From Stakelama portus (GTDB lineage Bacteria > Pseudomonadota > Alphaproteobacteria > Sphingomonadales > Sphingomonadaceae), in NCBI RefSeq assembly GCF_003171655.1, contig NZ_QFZL01000001.1, forward strand, positions 1,054,001 through 1,118,000: a stretch of 64,000 nt of DNA, given 5' to 3'. The notes under the pieces were generated by a model. The model saw nothing but the letters and a program-made list of their open reading frames with translations. It searched no databases and had not been told where the DNA came from. Positions 54,293 to 63,600 of this stretch are shown here, piece by piece; positions within the stretch are counted from its first letter, which is position 1, and each line of letters begins with the position of its first letter. A program made the position numbers and the translations under genes.

Positions 54293-54543
54293 GAATGCCG
54301 TTGTCGCTCGCCGAAATCGCCAATGTCACTTTCTATCGCCGCGACGACCCCGAAGCCGAACTCGTCTGTTGCGAGGTCGAGATTCGCGGGCGGCGCTATT
54401 TCTTTCACGAACGCTCGCAAATCTGGTCGCGGCTGATTCGCCAGCTCGAAACCCTGCCCGGTTTTCGCCGGGACTGGCGTGCGCTGGTAGAAAAAGCGCG
54501 CGGAGCGGGCCGCCGGATGGTCGCATTTGAACGCAGCGCTTGA
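54280..54543 (+). CDS. Small conserved-looking protein overlapping recJ, function unknown
   Basis: An 87-residue protein. The ATG at 54280 follows GTGGAGGACG and overlaps the recJ end by 13 bases in another frame. The sequence is basic, with the strand-like stretch ANVTFYRRDDPEAELVCCEVEIRGRRYFFHERS and a helix GFRRDWRALVEKARGAG in its second half. Residues agree with coding use in this genome (third-position G+C). No family was recognised. It is probably translated with recJ. Confidence 0.6.
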   Translation: MGRLRMPLSLAEIANVTFYRRDDPEAELVCCEVEIRGRRYFFHERSQIWSRLIRQLETLPGFRRDWRALVEKARGAGRRMVAFERSA

Positions 54544-54588
54544 CCGGAGCGAATCTATTCCCTAACCGGCCGGTCCACGCTTCGGCAT

Positions 54589-54663
54589 GGCCCCTTCGTC
54601 TAGCGGTTAGGACGCGGCCCTTTCACGGCTGAAACACGGGTTCGATTCCCGTAGGGGTCACCA
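54589..54663 (+). tRNA. tRNA-Glu (TTC)
   Basis: A complete tRNA. The acceptor stem is GGCCCCT with AGGGGTC, the discriminator is A and CCA is encoded. The anticodon loop CTTTCAC gives anticodon TTC (UUC), for glutamate. The D arm has TAGCGGTTAGG and the T arm GGTTCGATTCCC. Confidence 0.97.
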
Positions 54664-54788
54664 ACCTTTCAAAATGGTTCGGTGAAGCGAAGCGCAATCC
54701 GCCAGCTATTGTCTCGCGTCCGTTGGCGCGCTTGCCCGCCCTCCGCGCGCGCATCCGCGGCGCAGCGGGATCGATGCCGCCGCACCGC

Positions 54789-55934
54789 TCATCCCGCAAT
54801 TATGCGGTTTCTACCTGCGTGTTTGGCGGCATAGAGGCAGATATCGGCGCGTTTGAACAAACTTTCCCAGGTCTCGCCCGGCCTGCGCTCGGCCACGCCG
54901 AAGCTGGCGGTAACGCTTTCGGATTCGGATAGCAGCGGGAAATCATGGCTGGCCACGGCCAGTCGCAATCGTTCGGCGCATTGCGTCGCCTTTTTCAGAT
55001 CGGCATCGGATAACAGGATAAGGAATTCCTCGCCGCCGAACCGGCCGATCAGATCCTTTTGTCTGGCGGCGTCACGCAGGATCGATCCGATCGCCTTCAA
55101 CACCGCATCGCCGACGTCATGGCCATGGCTATCGTTGATGCGCTTGAAATGGTCGACATCGCACAGCACCACCGATGTCGGTCCCTCGGGCTTCTTCATC
55201 CGGGCAGCGACAGCCTCTTCCAGCCCGTGCCGATTCAAGGTCCCGGTCAGCGCATCGATCGTTCGGTCGTGGCGCGCATCGTCGAGAAGGTCGGAAAAGG
55301 CGGCGGCAAAGATCGCCAGGGCGAGACTGACGCCAAGCACCGCCAGCGAAAGCTGCAACGTCTGCCAGAAGATCGAATTGGCGAAAGCCCTTTCTCCGAC
55401 GGGGGCCGAAAAGCCGATCGTCAGGAGCGTTCTGGGGAAAAAGTGCAACGCGAAGACCAGCAACACCCAGAACAGGATGCGATCCACCGGCCGGGTGCGC
55501 GGGACAGTCCACAGCCGCAGCGCAGCGGCGAGCAGGACAAGGCCATAGCCGAAATTCTGAATGTACACGCGGGCCAGAAGATTGCGGTCCACGTAAAAGA
55601 AATAGGCCGTCAGCATCAGGAATATGGCGAGCATGACCGGGAACAGCGCCCAGGGATATGCCCGGTCCGAGCGCAACAGGATGCCCTGCGCGGCGAGCAG
55701 CACTGCCGCCGTATACAGCGCGCCGGACAACATGGCGTTCAAACCGGTCGAATTCGGCCAGTACAGGATCTGGCAAACCGCACCGAGCGTGAACAGCAGG
55801 CATGTCAGCGCCATGAGCAGGAGATAGGGCCGCCGCCGGTCGATGGCCCATGCTCCCGCGAACGCCGCACCGAATACCAGCATGATGCCGGGTCCGATCA
55901 ACGACAATGTCAGCCTGACGACCACGCCTTCCAT
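54789..55934 (-). CDS. Membrane-anchored diguanylate cyclase (GGDEF)
   Basis: A 381-residue protein that makes cyclic di-GMP. Six to eight helices form the N-terminal sensor (for example PGIMLVFGAAFAGAWAI and YLLLMALTCLLFTLGAV). The GGDEF domain holds RFGGEEFLILL near residue 300 as the active site and the inhibitory RxxD (RQKD) five residues before it, so product feedback is expected. The ATG at 55934 was preferred over one 13 codons upstream. It is divergent from the HPPD gene and follows the tRNA in opposite orientation. Confidence 0.9.
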   Translation of the reverse strand: MEGVVVRLTLSLIGPGIMLVFGAAFAGAWAIDRRRPYLLLMALTCLLFTLGAVCQILYWPNSTGLNAMLSGALYTAAVLLAAQGILLRSDRAYPWALFPVMLAIFLMLTAYFFYVDRNLLARVYIQNFGYGLVLLAAALRLWTVPRTRPVDRILFWVLLVFALHFFPRTLLTIGFSAPVGERAFANSIFWQTLQLSLAVLGVSLALAIFAAAFSDLLDDARHDRTIDALTGTLNRHGLEEAVAARMKKPEGPTSVVLCDVDHFKRINDSHGHDVGDAVLKAIGSILRDAARQKDLIGRFGGEEFLILLSDADLKKATQCAERLRLAVASHDFPLLSESESVTASFGVAERRPGETWESLFKRADICLYAAKHAGRNRIIAG

Positions 55935-56203
55935 TTTTGCGTCATCCTGTTCTGAAGCGATCTTTCCGGGCATCCGTCGGGCACATGCCGGTCCGCAGGT
56001 GCCGTCTGTCAGCGATCGCGTACAACCGCCTCACCGAAGGTCAAATTCAATCGTTGAACCAAGCCTTTCGCGCGATCGGTTTGTCCCTCTATGGCCTCCA
56101 AAAGCTAAGCGTTTCCTGCAGCGCTGCCGCACGGAGCCGGCGATATCCCGGATCGAATTTCGAACGCGCGGCGTTCGTTTCCCGAATACGCTCTATCGCG
56201 ACC
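55935..56203. other. Intergenic region between GGDEF and HPPD genes
   Basis: No gene is supported here. It holds the start region of the minus-strand cyclase gene. A 17-bp hairpin CGAACGC-GCG-GCGTTCG lies at 56161-56177 and may be a terminator or an operator. Nothing else was recognised. Confidence 0.5.
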
Positions 56204-56227
56204 AACTAGTATCATTTGACACTAGTT
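56204..56227. promoter_or_regulatory. 24-bp palindromic operator at the HPPD promoter
   Basis: AACTAGT (56204-56210) and ACTAGTT (56221-56227) flank A-TCA-TT-TGA-C, so all but one pair of positions match. It covers the -35 element, where a bound repressor would block polymerase. Confidence 0.7.
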
Positions 56228-56245
56228 TTGCAGTGGCGATATGAT
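56216..56245 (+). promoter_or_regulatory. Sigma-70-type promoter of the HPPD gene
   Basis: A consensus -35 (TTGACA, 56216-56221), an 18-base spacer and a near-consensus -10 (TATGAT, 56240-56245). It ends 22 bases before the HPPD start. Confidence 0.65.
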
Positions 56246-56266
56246 GCGGCCATGCAGGAGAGTGTC

Positions 56267-57301
56267 ATGACCCGCCCCGAAAATCCCCTTGGCCTGAACG
56301 GCTTCGAATTTGTCGAATTCACGTCGCCCGATCCCGAGGCGATGGCGCGCCAGTTCGAACAGATGGGCTTCGTCCCCAGCCACCGCCATCCGACCAAGGA
56401 CGTCACCCGCTATAAGCAGGGTCGCATCAACCTGATGCTCAATCGCGACAGCGAAGGCCGCGTCGCCGAATTCCGCAAGGCGCATGGCGCATCGGCAAGC
56501 GCGATGGCGTTCCGCGTCAACGACCCGCAACAGGCACTGAAATGGGCGCTGGAACATGGCGCCGAAGCGACCGAGGAAGACGATACCGTCATCCAGGGGA
56601 TCGGTGGTTCCTATCTTTATTTCATCCAGGACGGCAGCGACCTTTATGCCGATTGGGAAGAGATCCCCGGCTGGCAGCAGGCGGAAAAGGAAAACAATGT
56701 CGGGCTCGATCTGCTCGACCACCTGACGCACAATGTCCGTCGCGGCCAGATGCGGGTGTGGAGCGAATTCTACCGCACGCTGTTCGGGTTCGAGGAACAG
56801 AAATATTTCGACATCAAGGGCAAGGCGACCGGCCTGTTCAGCCAGGCGATGATCGCCCCGGACAATGCGATCCGCATTCCCCTGAACGAAAGTCAGGACG
56901 AAAATTCCCAGATCGAGGAATTCCTCCGCGAATATCAGGGCGAAGGCATTCAGCACCTCGCGCTGACCACCGACAATATCTATGACACGGTTGAGAAGCT
57001 GCGCGAGCGCGGCGTCAATCTGCAGGATACGATCGAGACCTATTATGAGCTGGTCGACAAGCGCGTCGGTCCGCATGACGAGGATCTCGCCCGACTGCGC
57101 AAGAACCGTATCCTGATCGACGGCAACAAGGAGGAAGGCATCCTCCTGCAGATTTTCACCGAAAACATGTTCGGCCCGATTTTCTTTGAGATCATTCAGC
57201 GCAAGGGCAATGAAGGGTTCGGAAACGGGAACTTTCAGGCGCTTTTCGAGTCGATTGAGCTCGACCAGATTCGCCGCGGCGTGATCAAGGTGGACTCCTG
57301 A
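56267..57301 (+). CDS. hppD: 4-hydroxyphenylpyruvate dioxygenase
   Basis: A 344-residue iron enzyme that converts 4-hydroxyphenylpyruvate to homogentisate in tyrosine breakdown. Iron ligands are visible as His in LLDHLTHNV, His in GIQHLALTTDNI and Glu in PIFFEIIQRKG. Two glyoxalase-type domains are present. The ATG at 56267 follows CAGGAGAGTG; an earlier ATG (56252) is less likely. It is followed by hmgA after a 93-base gap with a hairpin, and controlled by a palindrome-covered promoter. Confidence 0.94.
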   Translation: MTRPENPLGLNGFEFVEFTSPDPEAMARQFEQMGFVPSHRHPTKDVTRYKQGRINLMLNRDSEGRVAEFRKAHGASASAMAFRVNDPQQALKWALEHGAEATEEDDTVIQGIGGSYLYFIQDGSDLYADWEEIPGWQQAEKENNVGLDLLDHLTHNVRRGQMRVWSEFYRTLFGFEEQKYFDIKGKATGLFSQAMIAPDNAIRIPLNESQDENSQIEEFLREYQGEGIQHLALTTDNIYDTVEKLRERGVNLQDTIETYYELVDKRVGPHDEDLARLRKNRILIDGNKEEGILLQIFTENMFGPIFFEIIQRKGNEGFGNGNFQALFESIELDQIRRGVIKVDS

Positions 57302-57320
57302 TCGACGAGTTGGAGAGGAA

Positions 57321-57365
57321 GGCCGGGGGAGCACGCCAGTTGCGTTCGCGTCGCTCACCCCGGCC
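57321..57365 (+). other. Intercistronic hairpin between HPPD and hmgA
   Basis: GGCCGGGG (57321-57328) pairs with CCCCGGCC (57358-57365); AGC/GCT extend the stem inside a 29-base loop. It lies 30 bases before the hmgA start. It may shape relative expression of the two genes (attenuation or mRNA stability). Confidence 0.45.
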
Positions 57366-57394
57366 GCAATATCGTCGAGACAGCGGAGGCGGCC

Positions 57395-58672
57395 GTGACT
57401 GACTATTTCCCCGGATTCGGCAATCATGTGGCAACGGAGGCGGTTGCCGGCGCCCTGCCCCATGGTCGCAATTCACCACAGCGCCCGGCATTCGGCCTCT
57501 ATGCCGAACAGCTGTCGGGCACGGCGTTCACGGCGCCGCGTGCGGAAAATCGCCGCAGCTGGCTCTATCGCATGCGGCCCAGCGCCGAACATCCGCCGTT
57601 CACGCGCTACAGCGGCGCGCCGCTGTTCGGCGCGGATATTCCGGATACGCCGCTGACACCCAATCGCCTGCGCTGGTCGCCGATATCGGCGTCTGAAGGT
57701 GCGACGGACCTGATCGATTCGATGGTGACGATGCTCGCCAATTGCGATCCGGCGACGCTCGAAGGGGTGACGGTGCATCTATATGCCGCGAACCGCGACA
57801 TGGATCGCCGCGCGTTCGTCAATGCCGATGGCGAGCTGTTGTTCATCCCGCAACAGGGCCGAGTGACATTGCTGACCGAGCTTGGCCGGATCGACGTGGC
57901 GCCGGGCCAGATCGCGCTGGTCCCTCGCGGCGTACGCTTTCGCGCGCTGCTGCCCGACGGATCGGCGCGCGGTTATGTCACCGAAAATCACGGCAGCCTC
58001 TTCCGCCTGCCCGACCTCGGCCCGATCGGTGCCAATGGCCTGGCCAATCCGCGCGATTTCGAAACGCCCGCCGCCTGGTTCGAGGATCGCGACGAACCCT
58101 TCGAACTCATCCAGAAATATCTGGGTACGCTGTGGACGACGACGCTCGACCACAGCCCGCTCGACGTGGTCGCCTGGCACGGCAATCTGGCGCCGTGGCG
58201 CTACGATCTTGCGCGCTTCAATACGATCGGCACGGTCAGTTACGACCATCCCGATCCGTCGATTTTCACTGTGCTGACCTCGCCCAGCGACGTGCCCGGG
58301 CGCGCCAATGCCGATTTCGTGATCTTTCCGCCGCGATGGATGGTCGCCGAAGACACATTCCGTCCCCCCTGGTTCCACCGCAACGTGATGTCGGAAGCGA
58401 TGGGCCTGATCCACGGCGCCTATGATGCCAAGGCGGACGGGTTCGTGCCGGGCGGCCTCAGCCTCCACAATCTGATGGCGGGACACGGGCCGGACAAGCC
58501 GAGCTGGGAAGCGGCGAGCAATGCCGAACTCGCCCCGCACAAGATCGAAGACACCATGGCGTTCATGGTCGAAACCTGCTGGCCCTATCGACCGACCCGC
58601 CATGCCCTCGACACCGCGCAACCCGATTATGACAAGGCATGGGCGGATTTCCCCAAGGCGCAATTGCCTTGA
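57395..58672 (+). CDS. hmgA: Homogentisate 1,2-dioxygenase
   Basis: A 425-residue ring-opening dioxygenase that acts on homogentisate, the product of the previous enzyme. It has the family start [19 protein letters not shown], the central [17 protein letters not shown] and the iron-site region [27 protein letters not shown] start behind CGGAGG. With HPPD it covers two steps of tyrosine catabolism; maleylacetoacetate isomerase and fumarylacetoacetase are not in the window. Confidence 0.95.
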   Translation: MTDYFPGFGNHVATEAVAGALPHGRNSPQRPAFGLYAEQLSGTAFTAPRAENRRSWLYRMRPSAEHPPFTRYSGAPLFGADIPDTPLTPNRLRWSPISASEGATDLIDSMVTMLANCDPATLEGVTVHLYAANRDMDRRAFVNADGELLFIPQQGRVTLLTELGRIDVAPGQIALVPRGVRFRALLPDGSARGYVTENHGSLFRLPDLGPIGANGLANPRDFETPAAWFEDRDEPFELIQKYLGTLWTTTLDHSPLDVVAWHGNLAPWRYDLARFNTIGTVSYDHPDPSIFTVLTSPSDVPGRANADFVIFPPRWMVAEDTFRPPWFHRNVMSEAMGLIHGAYDAKADGFVPGGLSLHNLMAGHGPDKPSWEAASNAELAPHKIEDTMAFMVETCWPYRPTRHALDTAQPDYDKAWADFPKAQLP

Positions 58673-58718
58673 GCACCCGCATCGCCGCCCCGCCATTGCG
58701 AACGATCGCCGGTCCCGC

Positions 58719-59075
58719 GTGAGCGAGCGCCTGACCGCCACGCCGTCGGGCGTCGATCTGGGCCCGCTGGAAATCGTTCCCGACGGTGGCGCGCGCAATT
58801 ACGTGCTCGAAATGAAGGCTGGCCGCTTTCACGGCTTCGTTGTCCGCAAGGGCGATACGGTGCACGGCTATGTCGACCGGTGCCCGCATATGGGCCTGCC
58901 GCTGGCGCAGGAGCTGGACCACTATCTGACGCAGGACCGCAAATTGATCGCCTGTTCCTGGCATGGCGCGCTGTTTCGCATCGCCGATGGCCAATGCGTC
59001 GGCGGGCCGTGCAGCGGCACCCACCTCCAGCCATGGCCGGTAACGGTGCGCGACGGCAATATCGTCACTGCCTGA
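58719..59075 (+). CDS. Rieske 2Fe-2S protein
   Basis: A 118-residue Rieske domain. The cluster ligands are DRCPHMGLP (Cys-x-His) and ACSWHGALFRI (Cys-x2-His). It has no membrane anchor and is short, like the ferredoxin-type Rieske proteins of dioxygenase systems. The GTG at 58719 was chosen because earlier in-frame sequence is the out-of-frame end of hmgA. It lies 46 bases after hmgA. A role in electron transfer to the downstream monooxygenase or in tyrosine catabolism is possible but not shown. Confidence 0.8.
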   Translation: MSERLTATPSGVDLGPLEIVPDGGARNYVLEMKAGRFHGFVVRKGDTVHGYVDRCPHMGLPLAQELDHYLTQDRKLIACSWHGALFRIADGQCVGGPCSGTHLQPWPVTVRDGNIVTA

Positions 59076-59080
59076 ACCGT

Positions 59081-60550
59081 TCAGGCGACTTTGCCGCGCT
59101 TTTCGACAGGATTGGAAAACACCATTTCGCGGTCGATCCGGCCATAGCGCAGCGTCAGCAGATCGCGGACATAGTTCTGATTGACGCGCCATGGATCGCG
59201 ATGCCCCTGGCGCGGAAACTGCCCCAGCCCGCGCTTGATATAGCCCGACGAAAAATCGAGCAGCGGCGTTTCCTCGACAGGCGCATCGACGCGGGGCGTC
59301 ACTTGCCGCATGCCCCGCGCCTTCATCGCGTTGAGCAGCCGGCAGACATAGGCGCAGCTGAGATCGACCTTCAGCGTCCAGGACGCATTGGTATAGCCGA
59401 ACGATGAGGCGAGGTTCGGCACATCCGAATACATCAGCCCCTTATAGGCAACCGATTGCGACAGATCGATCGGTTCGCCGTCGCGGCTGAGCGCCATCCC
59501 GCTCGCCAGCTGCATTTCCAGCCCCGTCGCCGTGACCACCAGATCGGCCGGCAGTTCCTCGCCCGATGTCAGGCGTATTCCCTCGCGCGTAAAGCAGTCG
59601 ATCGTGCCGGTGGCGACGCTCGCCCTGCCCTGTCGGATCGCCGTAAACAGATCGGCGTCGGATACCAGACACAACCGCTCGTCCCAGGGATTGTAGCGCG
59701 GCGTGAAATGCGTGGCGGTGTCGTATTCGGGGCCGAGTTCGTCCTGCACCATGGCGATCAGCCGCTGCTTGACCTTTTCCGGCCGCCGCCGCGCGAGATT
59801 GAAGAAGAATTGCTGGAGCAGCACATTTTTCCAGCGAACCAGCCCGGAAGCGGCGCTGGCGGGTAGCAGCCGATGGAGCCGGTTCGAAACCGCGTCGCGT
59901 GACGGTCGCGCGACCATATAGCTGGGCGAACGCTGGAGCATCGTCACATGCGCGGCCTTTTCGGCCAGCGCCGGGACAAGCGTGACTGCCGTCGCGCCGC
60001 TGCCGATCACGATGACACGCTTGCCGGTCCAGTCGATATCTTCGGTCCAGAATTGCGGATGGACGATGCGCCCGGCGAAATCCTCACGCCCCGCAAAGTC
60101 CGGCATATAGCCCCGGTCGTATCGATAATAGCCGGTGCACAGGAACAGGAAGCGGCAGCAATATTGGCGCTCCCCGCCATCGCTGCGCGTCACCGTCACG
60201 CGCCACACCGCCTCCTGCGTCGACCAGTCGGCGCGCGTCACGCGCTCGCCCGTGCGGATATGTTTATCGATCCCGAATTTGCGCGCGGTATCGTTCAGAT
60301 ATTGCAGGATCGATTCGCCATCCGCGATCGCCTTTTCCCCGCGCCATGGATGGAACGCATAGCCCAGCGTGTGCATGTCGCTGTCCGAACGCACGCCGGG
60401 ATAGCGGAACAAGTCCCAGGTACCGCCAGGTGAATCGCGCGCTTCGAGGATCGCATAGCTGCGGTCCGGGCATTTATCCTGAAGGTGATAGCCGGCACCG
60501 ATCCCGGAGATACCCGCTCCCACCACCAGAACGTCGAAAAATTCGCCCAT
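59081..60550 (-). CDS. FAD-dependent Baeyer-Villiger-type monooxygenase
   Basis: A 489-residue flavoprotein. The FAD motif VVGAGISGIGAG lies at the N terminus and the second nucleotide motif VIGSGATAVTLVPAL near residue 185. The Baeyer-Villiger fingerprint FxGxxxHxxxW appears as FAGRIVHPQFW just before it. It would oxygenate a ketone or a related substrate using NADPH. The ATG at 60550 follows GGAGGGTGGCCG; the upstream extension lacks the motif. It converges with the Rieske gene (5 bases between stops). Substrate unknown. Confidence 0.87.
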   Translation of the reverse strand: MGEFFDVLVVGAGISGIGAGYHLQDKCPDRSYAILEARDSPGGTWDLFRYPGVRSDSDMHTLGYAFHPWRGEKAIADGESILQYLNDTARKFGIDKHIRTGERVTRADWSTQEAVWRVTVTRSDGGERQYCCRFLFLCTGYYRYDRGYMPDFAGREDFAGRIVHPQFWTEDIDWTGKRVIVIGSGATAVTLVPALAEKAAHVTMLQRSPSYMVARPSRDAVSNRLHRLLPASAASGLVRWKNVLLQQFFFNLARRRPEKVKQRLIAMVQDELGPEYDTATHFTPRYNPWDERLCLVSDADLFTAIRQGRASVATGTIDCFTREGIRLTSGEELPADLVVTATGLEMQLASGMALSRDGEPIDLSQSVAYKGLMYSDVPNLASSFGYTNASWTLKVDLSCAYVCRLLNAMKARGMRQVTPRVDAPVEETPLLDFSSGYIKRGLGQFPRQGHRDPWRVNQNYVRDLLTLRYGRIDREMVFSNPVEKRGKVA

Positions 60551-60603
60551 CGGCCACCCTCCGGCGGCCTGTATCTCATTCCGGCCAGGTTGCCGCAACG
60601 CGC

Positions 60604-63600
60604 TTAGTAATCCTTCGAATAGCGCAGGCTGACGCTCGACCCGCCGAACGATCCGGTCTGCGAAAGGACGCTCAGCGCCCGCGTCAGAGCGATTTCCAGC
60701 TGCGTGGCGGTAAAGCCGCGCGCATCGGTGATGATTTCGACATAGATGTCGTTGGTGATGTACTGGCCCGCAGCGAGCGCCGTTCCGCGCCCGCTTGCCT
60801 CATCGCTGCTCAGGATGCGCAGCCGGTCGATCCCCGCCGCCTGGCGCAGTTCGCCCAGCGGGTTGAGCCCGCCGCCGGTCGAGCGCAGCGAATTGAGCGC
60901 AGCCGCAAGCTGGATCGCTTCGGTTGCCGACAGGTCGGTCACGGAACTGCCGAACAACAGTCGCGAGAGCACTTCGTCCTGCGGCAGCGCTGGCGAGGAG
61001 CTGAAACTGATATCGGGCTTCTGCGCATTGCCGGAGATGAGAATCGACGCAGTCACATCCTCGGCAGTCGTGCTTGCCGTAATATTGAGGCTGGGATTGG
61101 CGAGCTCTGCCCCTTCGAAGCTCACCGTGCTGCGACGGCTGAGCTCGAACCGGCGCCCTGCGAAGGAATATTGGCCTTCGACGACCTGCGCCGACCCACC
61201 GATCCGGGGATTGGCTGCAGTGCCGCCGATCGTGATCCGGGCGGACCATTCCGAATCCAGCCCCATGCCGGAAACATAGAGCTGATTGTCCGCGCTGATC
61301 ACGAGATCGAGCCGAATGGGGTGCGCCGTTCCGGAGCGATCGGGCCGACGATAGCCACTGTCATCGCTGCCCGGCTGCAACCGCCGCACGCCGCGAAGCT
61401 CCGCCACTTGGGCCGAGCCCTGGCGAATGATCTCATAGCGCGCTTCGGGAATCGTAAGCCGCCCACGGACAAGCGCCGAGCGCGCATCGTTGGTGACTTC
61501 GATCCAGCCATTCGCGACGCCCTCCAGCGCATCGCTGCGCGCCAGCTGGGCATTGTCGAATTCCGCACGCAACTGAACCGGGAAACCCGCATCGGCGGAC
61601 AGGCCGATCTGGCCCTTTGCCTTGACCGTGCCCGATCCCGCACGGGCGGACACATCGCTGAGGATGAGCTGATCGTTCGAGAATCGGCCCTCGACTTTCA
61701 TATTGGTCAGCCGCGTGCCGTAATTCTCATTCTCATAGGTCAGGTTGCTGGCCCGGACGATGCCGTTGAGTTGCGGCGAGCGGACGCGGCCGGAGAAATC
61801 GGCGGCGATCCCGATCGGGCCGCTCAATGTCTGGCCGGGTTGCCCGGCAAGCGAGAAAAGCACCGTCGAGGGACCGTTATAGCGCAGTCCCCCCGAAAGC
61901 GGCGCGGCCAGCAGTCGTTCGCGCCAGCTGCCCGATCCCGGCGGAAGCGGGCGGAGCGTCACGATCGCGCGGCCGATCGTCGTCGTGCCCCGCTTGATCA
62001 GCGCGCGCCCGTCGCCGCCATCGGGCAACAGCTTGCCCACGAAACTGATATTCACCGGTGTCGAAACCGTCGCGATGCTCGACCGCGTGAAGTTGGAGAT
62101 TTCGAGCCGCGCATCGGCCAGCGGGAATGCCGCCGGATTCGCCTGCTGGAAATCGAGGCTGCCCGAAGCGGTGCCGCCGATGCCCAGCCCCGGGACAAAG
62201 CCATTCGCCACCGAAAGATCGAGTTCGTCGAGACGCAATTGCGCCGTCAATCCATCGCCATAGGTGCCTGCGATCCGCGCCGAACCCTTGTCGAATTCGA
62301 TCCGCGTCGGCTGAAGCCGATATTTCCCGTCGGATAGTGCGATCCGCGCCGGGCTGGGGGTCTTAAACGAAATTCCGTTCCCCTGCCCCTGCAGCGCGAC
62401 CAGCCATTGTTGTGGCGACAGCCGTGCATTGGCGGCGACTTCAAAAGCGACTCCGGTCGATCCGTTGGCGACCAGCTGCGCCGTCCCGTTACCGCCGCGA
62501 TAATCGATCTTTGCACGCGCACGGGTGATGACGAAGCTGCCATTTTCGAAATTGGCAAGCTGGGCGTCGGCCACGATGTGCGGCGTATCGGCAAGCAGGA
62601 TCGTGGCATCGACGATGGCGCGACCGATCCGCATATCCTGAGCGCCCGGGATACGCGCATTGGACGCGCGCGCCGAAATCACTGCCTGCTGATCGCCGCC
62701 GACCGCTGCCAGCTGCGCATTGCCCGAAACCCCGGAACCGGCGAAATCGAGCTGCCCGGCAAAGGGTCCGGCCGGCGTCTGGTTGAGCCGCCCGCGAATT
62801 TCGACGCCGGCGAACAGCGCCTTTCGTACATCCACCGTCAGCGCATTGCCGGTGGCGACCAGGACGTCGGCGCTGAACGGACCGTAATCGGTGCCTCCGG
62901 TCGCCTGAACGGCATATCGGCCATTGTCGCCGCGCACCCGCGCGACCAGATCGGTCAGCCCGACACCCAGCCCCGGACGCGGCGCCCGCAACAGCATTTC
63001 GGGATTGGTGAGCGACCCCGTCACGCGCGCCTGCAACGGCCCATATTGCTCGGAATAGGCATCGGCATTGACCAGCAACGCACCTTTGGGATCATAGCGG
63101 CCCGAACCCGATGTCACGCGGAATTGCGGCGCGCGGACCTTCAGATTACTGAAGGTGATGACGCCTTCGGGATCATAGCCCAGCCGAACCGACGCCACGG
63201 CGTTGCCACCCAGGAAATTGCGCGCGCCATCGTTGAAAATCCGCTTCGTCGTGCCGGCGATATGGCCGCGAATGCCCCAACCGCCATTGGGCCCGGGATA
63301 GAGTTCGGCATCGGTCGAAACGCTGACGATGCCGACGCCGTCAATCTCATAATCATTGACGCGCCCCTTGAGCCCGCCGGTATAGCGGCCATCGCCCAGA
63401 TCGGCGGCAATGATCGCGGTCGCGTCGATGCGATCGGATTTCAGGCGCAGATTGTCCGACAAAAGCTGATCGCCATTGATCGCAATGTCGCCGACCATGG
63501 TCAGATTGGTGACCAGCCCGCCGACTGCAGCATTCAGCCCGGTCACGCGCGCCGCCCGTGCGTTCACCGGGATCAGGATCCGGTCGGCATCAACCTTGGC

